Positions 51,734 through 60,842 of a stretch of DNA of 64,000 bases are shown piece after piece; the stretch's first letter is position 1, and the number at the start of each line of letters is the position of its first letter. The notes beneath the pieces are model-generated. The model was not told the origin of the DNA. It worked only from the letters and a program-made list of their open reading frames with translations, and did not search any database. Origin of the DNA: Candidatus Poribacteria bacterium (GTDB lineage: Bacteria; Poribacteria; WGA-4E; WGA-3G). Both the position numbers and the translations under genes were made by a program. The DNA lies in the NCBI GenBank assembly GCA_028824685.1, contig JAPPCZ010000029.1, positions 60,057 through 124,056 of the forward strand, read 5' to 3'.

Positions 51734-52376
51734 GGTATAATATCATCAGTTTTCTGTATAAATCACCCACAGAAATGCTAAAGTTTGGACAATTTTATGA
51801 ACTGTCGTTTGTTGACTGGAACATTATATTTGTGCATCCGCATTGTTTGATACACATTTTGCCCCGACAAATGCCATACGGGGAATGCCAAAAGGCATTC
51901 ATACCGTTGATTTGGCGCATTTGGCGTTGATTTGGCTGGGGCTAAGGGTAAATCTTATACACCTATATTTTCGGCGATTTGGGTGTCTGAAAGAAACTCG
52001 TAGAAAATACAGATTTGAAGCAGCCCCAGCGGGGCGAAATGTGTATAGAAAACAGTTACCAAACCATATTGAGCCCCAGCGGGGCGAAATGTGTATAGTC
52101 TTATGTCGCTCCTACGGAGCTCAAGAAGTTAATTACCACGTTTTCTATAAACATATTGTTCCTACGGAACTGAAGATATAAAAATCGGGCTTACAAAGCC
52201 CTCCTACAAGAGACATGTTCTTAAATTGATACCTATGGTTGGTGCTTCGCTCTACCCGCAGCATGCCAACAGCGCATGCTGCGTTGATTTGGACCTACAA
52301 AATAATGCCGCATAATCATTTAGAAATGATATAATTTCATAATCTACTATAAAAATAACCGTTATCAGAGTCCTTA
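51734..52376. repeat. Repeat-filled intergenic region with palindrome array, copy 3
   Basis: No gene. Two direct units with core GCCCCAGCGGGGC followed by GAAATGTGTATAG (52022-52048 and 52072-52098, 50 bases apart), then inverted units with cores CTCCTACGGAG (about 52108) and TTCCTACGGAA (about 52160). A copy of the AAAATCGGGCTTACAAAGCC repeat (52181-52212), a CTTAAATTGATACCTATGG end (about 52214), GCAGCATG...CATGCTGC, and a lone family-A end TACTATAA (52345-52352), 24 bases before the next gene, follow. GGAATGCC...GGCATTC units occur near 51880. Confidence 0.8.
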
Positions 52377-54020
52377 ATGAAAAAATTAACAGTTACGGTC
52401 CTGCTCCATTGTTTATTTATAACTACGAGCGTCTCATCAGATTTTTTACCACAATTCACTGAAATCACTCAAGCAGCGGGGATAGATTTCGTCCACAATA
52501 ACGGCGCATTTGGAAATAAATATTTACCAGAAACAATGGGCTCCGGTTGTGCTTTCTTTGACTACAATGCAGATGGGTGGCAAGACATTCTTCTCGTTAA
52601 TGGAAAGGATTGGGAGGGACATCCGACTAAAAAGCGGCAAACGCTTGCACTCTACCAAAACAAGCAGGATGGCACTTTTGCTGATGTCACTGAAGCTGCT
52701 GGCTTGGATATTCCTCTGTATGGTATGGGCGTTTCAATAGCAGATTACGATAACGATGGAGATGATGACATCTATCTGAGTTGTTTAAATGCTGATCGCC
52801 TCTTCCGAAACAATGGGAATGGCACTTTTACAGATGTTACGAAAGACGCTGGTATTGACAATCCGGGCTTCGGAACAAGTTGTGCTTGGTTCGATTACAA
52901 TCTGGATGGTCATCTCGACATCTATGTTGCAAATTACGTTGAATGGAGCATAGAAACGGACATTTTTTGCACACTTGATGGAAAAAATAAATCCTACTGT
53001 ACGCCCGAATCGTATACAGGTCAAGCAAGTAAACTCTTTGAAAATCGCGGTAACGGCACTTTTATGGATGTCTCACATATATCAGGGATAAGCGATCCAT
53101 CAAGTAAATCCTTAGGTGTTTGCATCCTTGATTATAATCAAGATGGACTCCCCGATATTTTTGAAGCAAATGATACGCAACCTAATAAACTCTATGAAAA
53201 CAAAGGTGATGGTACTTTCATTGAAGTTGGGATGTTAGCAGGCGTGGCATATAACGAAAGCGGCGTTGCCACTGGCGCAATGGGTGTTGATGCCGCTGAT
53301 TATAACCGTAGTGGTAAAGACAGCATCATTGTTGGAAATTTTTCTAATGAAATGTTGAATCTTTACCATAACGAAGGTGATTTTTTTATAGACGACGCGC
53401 CTATTGCACAACTCGGAAATGCAAGTTTATTGACGCTGACCTTCGGTTGTTTCTTCTTCGATTTTGACCTGGATGGAAACGTTGACATTTTTACTGCAAA
53501 TGGACATGTGGAAACAGACATCAATATTGTCCAGAGTGAAGTTACCTACGCACAAAAGCCACACCTATTTCGGAATATATCTGATGGCAAGTTTGCTGAT
53601 GTTCTGCAAAAGGTAGGATCCGATTTAGCAAAACCGATTGTTGGACGGGGGACAGCCTATGGGGATATAGACAATGACGGGGATTTAGATGTCCTCATTA
53701 CCACATCTAATGGACAGGCGCATCTATACCGTAATGATGGCGGTAACCGTAACAACTGGATTAAGATAAAACTTCTTGGGCAATTGAGCAATCTGAACGG
53801 GATTGGCTCACGCATTCAGATTACCTCCGCTATTGGCACACAAACCCGAACTGTTAAAACCGGTTCAAGTTACTGTTCCCAAAGTGAACTGACCACAATC
53901 TTTGGGATAAAAAATGACGAAATTATTGAAAGTATTGAGGTATTGTGGCCCAGTGGAAAAATTAATAAAATTAAGGATGTCAAACCGAATCGGTTAATTC
54001 CCATTAAAGAGAAATTGTAA
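52377..54020 (+). CDS. CRTAC1 family FG-GAP/ASPIC-UnbV protein
   Basis: A 547-residue exported protein. The signal peptide ends about residue 21. The main part is a calcium-binding seven-bladed propeller made of FG-GAP/VCBS repeats (D-Y-N-A-D-G-W-Q-D-I-L-L, DYDNDGDDDIYLS, DFDLDGNVDIF, DIDNDGDLDVL). The last about 95 residues are an ASPIC/UnbV domain (NNWIKIKLLG, NGIGSRI, VLWPSGKINKI). Family proteins are surface-bound and of unclear ligand. Expression context: a family-A MITE end lies 24 bases before the ATG and no clear ribosome site is seen, so the region TCTACTATAA may act in initiation. Confidence 0.9.
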   Translation: MKKLTVTVLLHCLFITTSVSSDFLPQFTEITQAAGIDFVHNNGAFGNKYLPETMGSGCAFFDYNADGWQDILLVNGKDWEGHPTKKRQTLALYQNKQDGTFADVTEAAGLDIPLYGMGVSIADYDNDGDDDIYLSCLNADRLFRNNGNGTFTDVTKDAGIDNPGFGTSCAWFDYNLDGHLDIYVANYVEWSIETDIFCTLDGKNKSYCTPESYTGQASKLFENRGNGTFMDVSHISGISDPSSKSLGVCILDYNQDGLPDIFEANDTQPNKLYENKGDGTFIEVGMLAGVAYNESGVATGAMGVDAADYNRSGKDSIIVGNFSNEMLNLYHNEGDFFIDDAPIAQLGNASLLTLTFGCFFFDFDLDGNVDIFTANGHVETDINIVQSEVTYAQKPHLFRNISDGKFADVLQKVGSDLAKPIVGRGTAYGDIDNDGDLDVLITTSNGQAHLYRNDGGNRNNWIKIKLLGQLSNLNGIGSRIQITSAIGTQTRTVKTGSSYCSQSELTTIFGIKNDEIIESIEVLWPSGKINKIKDVKPNRLIPIKEKL

Positions 54021-54059
54021 AGAATCCTTGACGCGTTAATTTACTTCTTATGAAAACCA

Positions 54060-54479
54060 TCACAAATCAAAAATAACTTGCGCTTCCCAAACTCCATTAG
54101 GGTTTTGAATAACATATAATTGATGATAGGTTACAGCCTTTATTTCAGTATAAACGACATGTTTGTCGAAATTTGTGGGTTCACCATACACCTGAGCAAA
54201 TAATTCTGTAGTGTCAATATGTTGAATATTTGACCGCTTAAAGAAAATTTCATCTGTTTCGTGCCTGAAGACTAACTCATCTAACCACTTAACGAATAAC
54301 ATTTCAACAGAATCAGCCGCTATGTCAACGTCAATTGAGGACGTTTCATCAATTGTGTCCACAACAGCAATCATTTCAAATAATCCTTGTGCAGCATTAT
54401 TAAAGAGAGATTTTAACGTATCGCCCGTAACACGCATACCAGCATCTGCAGTATGTTCTATATATTCAAAAGGTTTCAT
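54060..54479 (-). CDS. Archease family protein
   Basis: A 139-residue archease. MKPFEYIEHTADAGMRV at the start, D-I-A-A-D-S-V-E-M-L-F-V-K-W-L-D-E-L-V-F and the end VKAVTYHQLYVIQ...VIFDL are family marks. Archease assists RtcB RNA ligase in guanylylation and turnover. No rtcB is in the window. The start is taken at ATG 54479; a TTG at 54491 would add four residues. It faces the convergent CRTAC1 gene (39 bases between stops) and diverges from the small gene at 54605. Confidence 0.93.
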   Translation of the reverse strand: MKPFEYIEHTADAGMRVTGDTLKSLFNNAAQGLFEMIAVVDTIDETSSIDVDIAADSVEMLFVKWLDELVFRHETDEIFFKRSNIQHIDTTELFAQVYGEPTNFDKHVVYTEIKAVTYHQLYVIQNPNGVWEAQVIFDL

Positions 54480-54536
54480 AGTTCTTAGCAAGCAAACATG
54501 ACTTTACGCCCTGTCTTATAAAAAGTCCAATTTAAT

Positions 54537-54566
54537 TTGACAAACACTATTTACGAATGTTATAAT
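54537..54566 (+). promoter_or_regulatory. Consensus sigma70 promoter for the small gene at 54605
   Basis: Perfect TTGACA (54537-54542) and TATAAT (54561-54566) with an 18-base spacer, the strongest promoter in the window, about 40 bases before the small gene's start. Confidence 0.8.
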
Positions 54567-54604
54567 ATATTTTACAAATAGTTTTAGTTCTGAGGTGCCG
54601 AATA

Positions 54605-54793
54605 ATGTTAACATTTCAAATGCCTACATGCAGAGGATTTGTGGCAACATCACGAAATTGTAGCCAAAAACTTACATTTTCTCACATCGGACAAAATGGA
54701 CCAAAAATAAAAAAAATCAATTTTAGAAAAACATCTATAAATACAGACACAGACTGGGTTAAAAGCAATTTTCAAAAGTATACCGTGGTATAA
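54605..54793 (+). CDS. Small basic protein of unknown function, strongly promoted
   Basis: A 62-residue protein MLTFQMPTCRGFVATSRNC... with two cysteines (9 and 19) and many basic residues. It has a GAGGTG ribosome site seven bases upstream, a consensus promoter and a terminal palindrome directly after the stop, so a genuine short transcript is likely. The last residues (KYTVV) are encoded by a degenerate half of the palindromic repeat that follows. I recognise no family. It could be a regulator, a toxin-like peptide or part of a small mobile unit; the RNA itself could also be the functional product. Confidence 0.5.
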   Translation: MLTFQMPTCRGFVATSRNCSQKLTFSHIGQNGPKIKKINFRKTSINTDTDWVKSNFQKYTVV

Positions 54794-54820
54794 AAAAGTA
54801 TACCGTACGGTATACTTTTT
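54793..54820. terminator. Perfect 28-base palindrome, candidate terminator or operator
   Basis: AAAAAGTATACCGT followed by its exact reverse complement (54793-54820), starting at the last base of the small gene's stop codon and ending in a T-run. A partial copy AAGTATACCGTGGTAT lies just before it (about 54777). It may act as bidirectional terminator (A-run and T-run flanks) or as a binding site for a dimeric regulator. Confidence 0.6.
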
Positions 54821-54879
54821 ATATCTATAATTCCGGCGAAATTAGATGAAATACAAAATCAGCACTTATGCATTTTTTC

Positions 54880-55058
54880 TTATAGTAAAAGTAGAATAGA
54901 AAAATAAGTTTACGCGTCTTTTGTAGGAGCGATCTCCGAATCGCGACAAAACACAATGATAGTCGGGAATCGGAGTTCCCTCCCGCCAAATGCCAAAAGC
55001 ACATTCAGCGTTGATTCACAGTTCAAAAGTGTGCAAGTAATTCTAAAATCTACTATAA
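54880..55058. mobile_element. MITE-like element, family A, short copy
   Basis: A 179-base element with TTATAGTA (54880-54887) and TACTATAA (55051-55058) at its ends. Inside are the inverted hairpin GTAGGAGCGATCTCCGAATC (54923) and GGGAATCGGAGTTCCCTCCC (54965), then a GCACATTCAGCGTTGATTCA tail. The right end lies 9 bases before the metallopeptidase-like gene's first ATG. Confidence 0.7.
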
Positions 55059-55067
55059 AACATTATA

Positions 55068-58000
55068 ATGTCTAATTATAAGGAATTTAGTTTCCTAATG
55101 TCAAAAGTATTACACACTCTTCCCCTAATAGCACGTCATTTTTCAGCAATTAGTTTAATTGTCCTTGTAGGATGGTTCTCGGGTTTAGCTTCTGTCCTTC
55201 ATGCCGATCCTTGTTGGAAGTGCGGCACGCCGCTGCTAATTGAACGCTTGCACTCGGCTCAAGATTTTAACTTGAGAAATACCGAACCTGTTTTGGCAGC
55301 ACCTGCAGCACCTGCTCAATTAGGACAAATAGACCGGTTTTTTATTCACATTCCAGAAACGTCTATCAAGGCGACCTGCATTGCAGTAGGGGCACATTGC
55401 TATATCTACATTGATAACACAGTTCAGGACATGTTAACTAAAGCTCAGACTGATGACATTGCAAATACGTTTGACACAAATATTTACCCTAAAGTACATC
55501 ATTGGATAGGTTCGGAATTTCAACCCGGTTTAGATCGTGAAAATCGGATAACTATCTTATTTCACGATGTCGGCATGAACGCTTCAGGGGCTGATTATGG
55601 AGGATATTTTTCACCTACCGATCAGCACCCGACATATCCGACCAGTAATCGCCGCGATATGCTCTATATGGATATTTTTCAATTCAAAGAACGTTCACGA
55701 CATACCTTCTATAGTAGCCTTGCACACGAGTTTGCACATCTGGTCAATTGGTATCAAAATGGTGGTAAGAGTGATCAACGTTGGTTAGAAGAGGGGATTG
55801 CGTCCTTTACAGAATGGGGTATTTATGGTACGGTTCATAATTTATTTGTTGACGGTTACCTCGCGGATCCAAGTATTTCTCTAACCACCGCAAATAATAA
55901 TGATACCTATTACGGTGCAGCTTTCATGCTTCTGCTCTATCTCTACGAAAACCACGGAGGTATTGACTTTGTTCGACAACTTGCCGCTGAAGATACACTT
56001 GGTTTGCCAGCAATTGACCTAACTTTAGGTAAAAACCGGCACTTTGTTGACGCATTCCTCAATTGGGGAGGGGCAAATTGGTTAAACAATCCCAGACATG
56101 GTAAACATCTTAGCTACGTAAACCTACGCAACAGAAAAATTACAGCACGCACCCCACGCATTACACGTTATCCGACTACTTCTGCTGATATTCCAATTGA
56201 TAGTTGGGGTATAGAATACATTTTATTTCAAAATCTACCTGATAACCTTGAACTGACCCTAAAAGCAAGCACTCAAGCACATCTCCATGCGAATATTGTA
56301 TATCTTGCCTCAAATACTAACCGCGCTGTTGTCAAACCTATTCCGTCAGTATCCGACCCAAACGGTGTTGACACATTCCATACAAATAAGATAGAAATTA
56401 GCAATTTAAGTGGTGATGGGCAAATTCTGTTAATTGTCACTTCTGAATATCCCCAAACATTCAGATATGTCGCTAAACCTGGGGTAGGTGATGCTTCGAT
56501 TGACATAGGAAAACCAAATGGTGCACAAAGAAACATAGAACAATCCCGATATCTTTTACATCCTAACTCAGTAACTTACCTACCTAACAGCAATTCGCAA
56601 CCTATAAGTTTAGGTCGTCGTGTAGGCACTTCCTTAATTGCAACGAATATCTCAACAAAATTAGAACCGATGTCCCAAATTCATCTTTCAAGTAACTATA
56701 ACGAGATTATCATTCAGGAAGAAAAAGCCTTTGCTACGAGTGACTGGGGCCTTGAAATTTTTACCTTAAACCCTTCACCCACACGAATAGGTGAAATTGC
56801 GACACCGGGAAACGCACAAGCCATCGCCATTGATGGAGACAATGCCTATATTGCAGACGGCAAATCAGGTGTGCACCTTATTGAAGTTAATCCTCTAACT
56901 TCACCTCGTATTGTTAAAACACTTGGGGGGTTTCAAGATGCGCGCGATGTCCATTTAGCAAACGGAAACCTATACACACTTGATACAGTACGGGGACTTT
57001 TGGTCTTTAAACAGCAGGACGTACTAAACAACGAAAACCCACACCCGCGACGAACATTTAAAACTGCGGGAACACCTTTTAAAGTCTCTACAAACGATGA
57101 AGGAAAAGTTTATATAAGTGACAATGCAAAAGGATTATACATTTTAACTTTGGATCCTCTCGGCGGTTTTACCGTTACGGGTACTGTACCGTTGCTTGCT
57201 TTTGATTTTGAGGTGCTCGGAAAATATGCACTCCTCCTTTCCAATAATTTACGTATTTTGGATATCGGTGCCGCTTTAGCCCCAGAACCGATTTCTTGGG
57301 TAAACACACCGGGATTAACTTCGGCAATGAAGTTCTATGAAGGTTTGCTTTACCTGACCGATCAACAAGCAGGTCTTCATATCGTTAATGTCAACAACCC
57401 ACAAAGACCGCGTTTAATTTTATCGCATCCCACTATTGGAAATGCAGAAGACGTTGAACTACGGTATTCGGCTGCTGATAAGGCAACCTATGCTTATATT
57501 GCAGATGGAAAGGGCGGTATACAAACGCTTGATGTGACAGAACCTGATATGCCAGTCTGGATAAATCATTACAACGCGAGCGGTACCACCTATGGGCTTG
57601 ATGTGGACAGTGCGGGTGATAAACCTACTATCGCTATTGCAAACGGGACTGGAGGTTTAAAAATAGCTGAATTAACTGAACCTTACACCGGTAGAATAAC
57701 GCAGGATATCCGATCGTTTTCTGGCGAACAAGGCGCGTTATGTGTTCAGATTGAAAAGCAGCATGCTTTCGTCGGCACAGATGTAGGAATGGATATTGTT
57801 GATCTGGGAACAGGAAAAACCCTTACACATATCCCAACCACTGATCCAGTTTGGGAGATTGCAATAATTGGCGACTACGCGTATCTATGTGCAAGGTCTC
57901 TTGTTGTAGTTGATATTAGTGATCCAAACCGTCGCCAAATCGTTAGCAAACGTGAATTCACAGGTAGTGTATATAGAATTGCATACAATACCTCACATGC

Positions 58001-58763
58001 TTTCCTTGCTTCACTTGAAGGTGGTGTTCACATCTTAGATATATCTGAACCTGCCCTTCCTCGTCCAATTGCTCATTTCGCCACAGAAGGAGCCGCAACG
58101 AACGTTTCTCTTGCAGATGAATTTGTATATGTCTTAGATAATCAACAAGGAGTAATAAAATTAGATGGAACAGACCCACAGCAACTTACGCCGCTGTCCA
58201 ACTATGTTGAAACCCAGCTACCTATCGCCGCAGCAATTCAGGGGAACTTTCTCTATTTGCTTGATAGCCATAGTATTCAAATTGTTGATTCGCGTACGAT
58301 GCGTCGCCGCGCCCGCTATGCACTATTACAATCCCCCACTGACCTTGCCATCATGGACTCTGCCCTATACGTAACCGACCTATACCAACTCAGCATTTTT
58401 CGTGTTGATACAAACCTTTTGAACCTTGCTGTAGAAGAGCCTCAGCATAACACATTAGATCAACCAATACTGTCCACAATGTCAATCCAAAATCAACTAT
58501 TACAAAACTACCCCAATCCGTTTAATCCCGAAACATGGATCCCTTATTCTATTGCCAAAGGCACACATGTTTCTCTTTCAATCCACGATGCAAACGGTCG
58601 TTTAATCTCCCATCAACCACTTGGATTTCAACGATCAGGGAAACATACTTTCCATTGGAATGGACGAAACGTAACGGGTGAACCTGTTGCAAGTGGTATC
58701 TATTTTTATACGCTTAATGCGGGAGATTTCTCAGCGACTCGCAAAATGGTTGTCCAGCATTAA
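55068..58763 (+). CDS. Secreted metallopeptidase-like / LVIVD beta-propeller protein with sorting-like domain
   Basis: A 1231-residue exported protein. The N-terminal signal region has a hydrophobic helix at about 25-42; ATG 55098 may be the real start. Residues about 90-340 resemble an M30/hyicolysin-type peptidase with H220-E-F-A-H224, then W-L-E-E-G-I-A-S-F with the third zinc ligand Glu. From about 540 to 1120 are LVIVD-type propeller repeats (I-A-D-G-K-x-G-x-x-x-x-D-V...). The last about 90 residues are the common module YPNPFNPETWIPYSIAKG with YFYTLNAGDFSATRKM. It is a probable cell-surface protease with a binding propeller; its start lies next to a family-A element. Confidence 0.88.
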   Translation: MSNYKEFSFLMSKVLHTLPLIARHFSAISLIVLVGWFSGLASVLHADPCWKCGTPLLIERLHSAQDFNLRNTEPVLAAPAAPAQLGQIDRFFIHIPETSIKATCIAVGAHCYIYIDNTVQDMLTKAQTDDIANTFDTNIYPKVHHWIGSEFQPGLDRENRITILFHDVGMNASGADYGGYFSPTDQHPTYPTSNRRDMLYMDIFQFKERSRHTFYSSLAHEFAHLVNWYQNGGKSDQRWLEEGIASFTEWGIYGTVHNLFVDGYLADPSISLTTANNNDTYYGAAFMLLLYLYENHGGIDFVRQLAAEDTLGLPAIDLTLGKNRHFVDAFLNWGGANWLNNPRHGKHLSYVNLRNRKITARTPRITRYPTTSADIPIDSWGIEYILFQNLPDNLELTLKASTQAHLHANIVYLASNTNRAVVKPIPSVSDPNGVDTFHTNKIEISNLSGDGQILLIVTSEYPQTFRYVAKPGVGDASIDIGKPNGAQRNIEQSRYLLHPNSVTYLPNSNSQPISLGRRVGTSLIATNISTKLEPMSQIHLSSNYNEIIIQEEKAFATSDWGLEIFTLNPSPTRIGEIATPGNAQAIAIDGDNAYIADGKSGVHLIEVNPLTSPRIVKTLGGFQDARDVHLANGNLYTLDTVRGLLVFKQQDVLNNENPHPRRTFKTAGTPFKVSTNDEGKVYISDNAKGLYILTLDPLGGFTVTGTVPLLAFDFEVLGKYALLLSNNLRILDIGAALAPEPISWVNTPGLTSAMKFYEGLLYLTDQQAGLHIVNVNNPQRPRLILSHPTIGNAEDVELRYSAADKATYAYIADGKGGIQTLDVTEPDMPVWINHYNASGTTYGLDVDSAGDKPTIAIANGTGGLKIAELTEPYTGRITQDIRSFSGEQGALCVQIEKQHAFVGTDVGMDIVDLGTGKTLTHIPTTDPVWEIAIIGDYAYLCARSLVVVDISDPNRRQIVSKREFTGSVYRIAYNTSHAFLASLEGGVHILDISEPALPRPIAHFATEGAATNVSLADEFVYVLDNQQGVIKLDGTDPQQLTPLSNYVETQLPIAAAIQGNFLYLLDSHSIQIVDSRTMRRRARYALLQSPTDLAIMDSALYVTDLYQLSIFRVDTNLLNLAVEEPQHNTLDQPILSTMSIQNQLLQNYPNPFNPETWIPYSIAKGTHVSLSIHDANGRLISHQPLGFQRSGKHTFHWNGRNVTGEPVASGIYFYTLNAGDFSATRKMVVQH

Positions 58764-58770
58764 AAAGTAA

Positions 58771-58834
58771 TCGGGAATCGGAGTTCCCTCCTACCATAAG
58801 CGGTTCAACCGTAGGAGCGATCTCCGAATCGCGA
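58771..58834. repeat. Inverted hairpin repeat (TCGGGAATCGGAGTTCCCTC / GTAGGAGCGATCTCCGAATC)
   Basis: Two adjacent units, TCGGGAATCGGAGTTCCC (58771) and GTAGGAGCGATCTCCGAATC (58811). The same two units occur at 42276-42334 (in opposite order and orientation) and at 54923-54984 (swapped order). Each contains a G-G-A-G...C-T-C-C style partial palindrome. Possibly a REP/BIME-like pair. Confidence 0.75.
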
Positions 58835-59081
58835 CCTATAATATATTGACAAAGCATTAGGATGTTTTGAAATAAACGGCAATAACTATCCTCATACATC
58901 TCCTCTGTTTCAATAATTCTGAGATGTATCTAATAAGCGTTTCTGTAACCCATAATTAATTGCAAACGTTTAAATGCATAAATAGGTATGGAATATTATA
59001 CGCAAACGCTTTTTTTATATTGTATACTTCGCGTAAATTGCCAACTTCAAATGTGTACTTATAGCGTTTGTATTCCTAAAT

Positions 59082-59144
59082 GTCCGAGCGGCTCTATTTC
59101 ATAAACCTGGGTAGGTTAGTACAACTTAATATATCCGTTCGGAC
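59082..59144 (+). ncRNA. Candidate structured RNA leader of the GrpE-like gene
   Basis: GTCCGAGCGG (59082-59091) pairs with CCGTTCGGAC (59135-59144), 9 of 10 positions plus one wobble. The loop contains a smaller hairpin AACCTGGGTAGGTT (59104-59117). The stem ends 81 bases before the gene. No tRNA or known riboswitch pattern fits. It may be a leader hairpin or regulatory RNA; weak evidence. Confidence 0.3.
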
Positions 59145-59225
59145 CCCTATTAAATCTTATATATTAAATGGTTGGAAACGCATTTTCTCTTTACAGAAAG
59201 CAGATTTTTCAGAAGGAGATTTAGG

Positions 59226-60839
59226 ATGGCAACGAACAGTGTAACCGGAAGTTTTCGGGGTATTGATGTTAGTTTTTTCTACAACGGCCCCCATATTGTC
59301 ATGAGTGTTTTGAATAAATCGGAAGAAGGTAGGCAGTTACGCGTGATGTTCCAACAACAGCCAATCAGTGGGCGCGTAAATTGGACATCCTTCCAACTAA
59401 CCGGACAAACACAAGATATTATCGTGCCCCCAGAGGTTATTAAGTCACACAAGTTAGCATTTTACGTTGACAATCATGAACCGATTGCCACTTATACTGA
59501 AAAAATATTAGAAGAACTAAAACTGATTCGAGATCAACAATTGTTGGATAACCAGTCAAACGGTTCGGCATCCGACTCGGACCTGCAGGCACCTCCGCAT
59601 TCTCAAACCGAAGATGCAGTAACAACGGCTCAGAACACCGATGTCAAAATAAACGAGGTTAGCAATCATACTCACGGACAGGAAGAAAAATTGTTGGATA
59701 AAGCACCTGAGTTGGAAATGCCAGCATCATTGCAACCACAAGACACAGATTTGAACCCGAATGGGAATGGAATCCACACAGGACAACAGGAAAAAATACC
59801 AAGCGAAACAGCACCGAAAGCAAATACTCCAGTAGCGACCATTCCACCAAAACCCAACTCCGTTGAAGAATCCAGTTCAACTTCAAAACGAAAGACGCAG
59901 TATTTAGATCAGTATGTTACAAATATTAATACCGAACCACAATTTAGAATCAAAGTGCCATCACTTCCGAAAAGTGCTTCTAAGATGCAAGCAACTTTTA
60001 TTCCACCACGCGCCGCCTCCACATCAAAATCTAATAATAAAAAGCACGGATTCTTTGGACAATTAGCTGGCACAATCGGACTCAATGTTCCTAAGAAAAA
60101 GGAATACTATGTACAGCAAAATCGACATTTATACGACAAATTTCATGCAGATTTGGAAAAATTGGAAAGAGACTACAATAACGGGTGCGGTATTCCACTT
60201 GATAATTGGGACTTAGAGTCGTTGAGCGAAAGGCAAATTGCTGTCCTGCTCCTGAATCTAATGGTCAATGAGATAAGCGAATGGAAAAAGGTCTCGAAAA
60301 AGAGTGAAACAACTAAAGACACCCTCGCTAAATCTCTTGAGTCTATTGAAACAGAACTTAAACAGACTTTAAAACAAACAAGAGGTATTGAGGCACCAGC
60401 ACCAACACTCTTTCCTGATAGAACTGCATCGACTGACAACGATTTGATGGAAATTCAGAAAGACTGTGATACTTACCTTCAGCGTTTTTCTGAAAAATTG
60501 GCTGAACTTGAACAGAAGCATGCCGACAAAGTTAAAATTGCTGCATTCAAAAAGTACTTGGTTGAGTTTGTACGAGATAAACTCTTTCCAAATGTTGCTG
60601 AGTTCAGTTCATCAAACTCTGTACAATCAAGGTTAAACTGGTTCCTGGATTTAGTTGATTTTGAATTAATGCCGATTGAACCAGGAAAAACGAAATTCTC
60701 TGATGAATTTCATGAACTCAAAGAGAAACGCAGTAGCGATTTTGAGTCTGACACAATCGTTGAAGTAGTCACACCAGGTTTGCAATCCAAAGATGGAAGA
60801 CGGGTTATCCAAAACGCAATTGTCGTTCAAGCGGAGTAG
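59226..60839 (+). CDS. Protein with GrpE-like C-terminal domain, unknown function
   Basis: A 537-residue cytosolic protein. The first about 100 residues form a small beta-rich domain (GSFRGIDVSFFYNGPHIVMSV). A low-complexity Pro/Gln/Ser/Thr-rich region spans about 110-280. The rest is helical (about 290-470). The last about 70 residues, from FELMPIEPGKTKFSDEFHELKE through DTIVEVVTPGLQSKDGRRV, resemble the beta-wing and final strands of GrpE nucleotide-exchange factors. GrpE normally releases ADP from DnaK; here no Hsp70 gene is nearby, so this may serve a specialised Hsp70-like ATPase. ATG 59226 follows AAGGAG by seven bases. It precedes the PLP-enzyme gene by 3 bases. Confidence 0.7.
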   Translation: MATNSVTGSFRGIDVSFFYNGPHIVMSVLNKSEEGRQLRVMFQQQPISGRVNWTSFQLTGQTQDIIVPPEVIKSHKLAFYVDNHEPIATYTEKILEELKLIRDQQLLDNQSNGSASDSDLQAPPHSQTEDAVTTAQNTDVKINEVSNHTHGQEEKLLDKAPELEMPASLQPQDTDLNPNGNGIHTGQQEKIPSETAPKANTPVATIPPKPNSVEESSSTSKRKTQYLDQYVTNINTEPQFRIKVPSLPKSASKMQATFIPPRAASTSKSNNKKHGFFGQLAGTIGLNVPKKKEYYVQQNRHLYDKFHADLEKLERDYNNGCGIPLDNWDLESLSERQIAVLLLNLMVNEISEWKKVSKKSETTKDTLAKSLESIETELKQTLKQTRGIEAPAPTLFPDRTASTDNDLMEIQKDCDTYLQRFSEKLAELEQKHADKVKIAAFKKYLVEFVRDKLFPNVAEFSSSNSVQSRLNWFLDLVDFELMPIEPGKTKFSDEFHELKEKRSSDFESDTIVEVVTPGLQSKDGRRVIQNAIVVQAE

Positions 60840-60842
60840 ACT

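Larger units (their letters stand above)
58764..59225. other. Intergenic region with GGAATCGGAG repeat and a possible RNA leader
   Basis: No gene. It holds the repeat pair at 58771-58834 and the 59082-59144 stem described separately. AAGGAG (59213) is the ribosome site of the next gene. AT-rich words (TATATTGTATACTT near 59036) may be promoter parts, but none is clear. Confidence 0.6.

Noticed and set aside
59082..59144. tRNA gene
   Set aside because: The stem is 10 bases with a 43-base loop and lacks D, anticodon and T arms with the GTTCRA motif.
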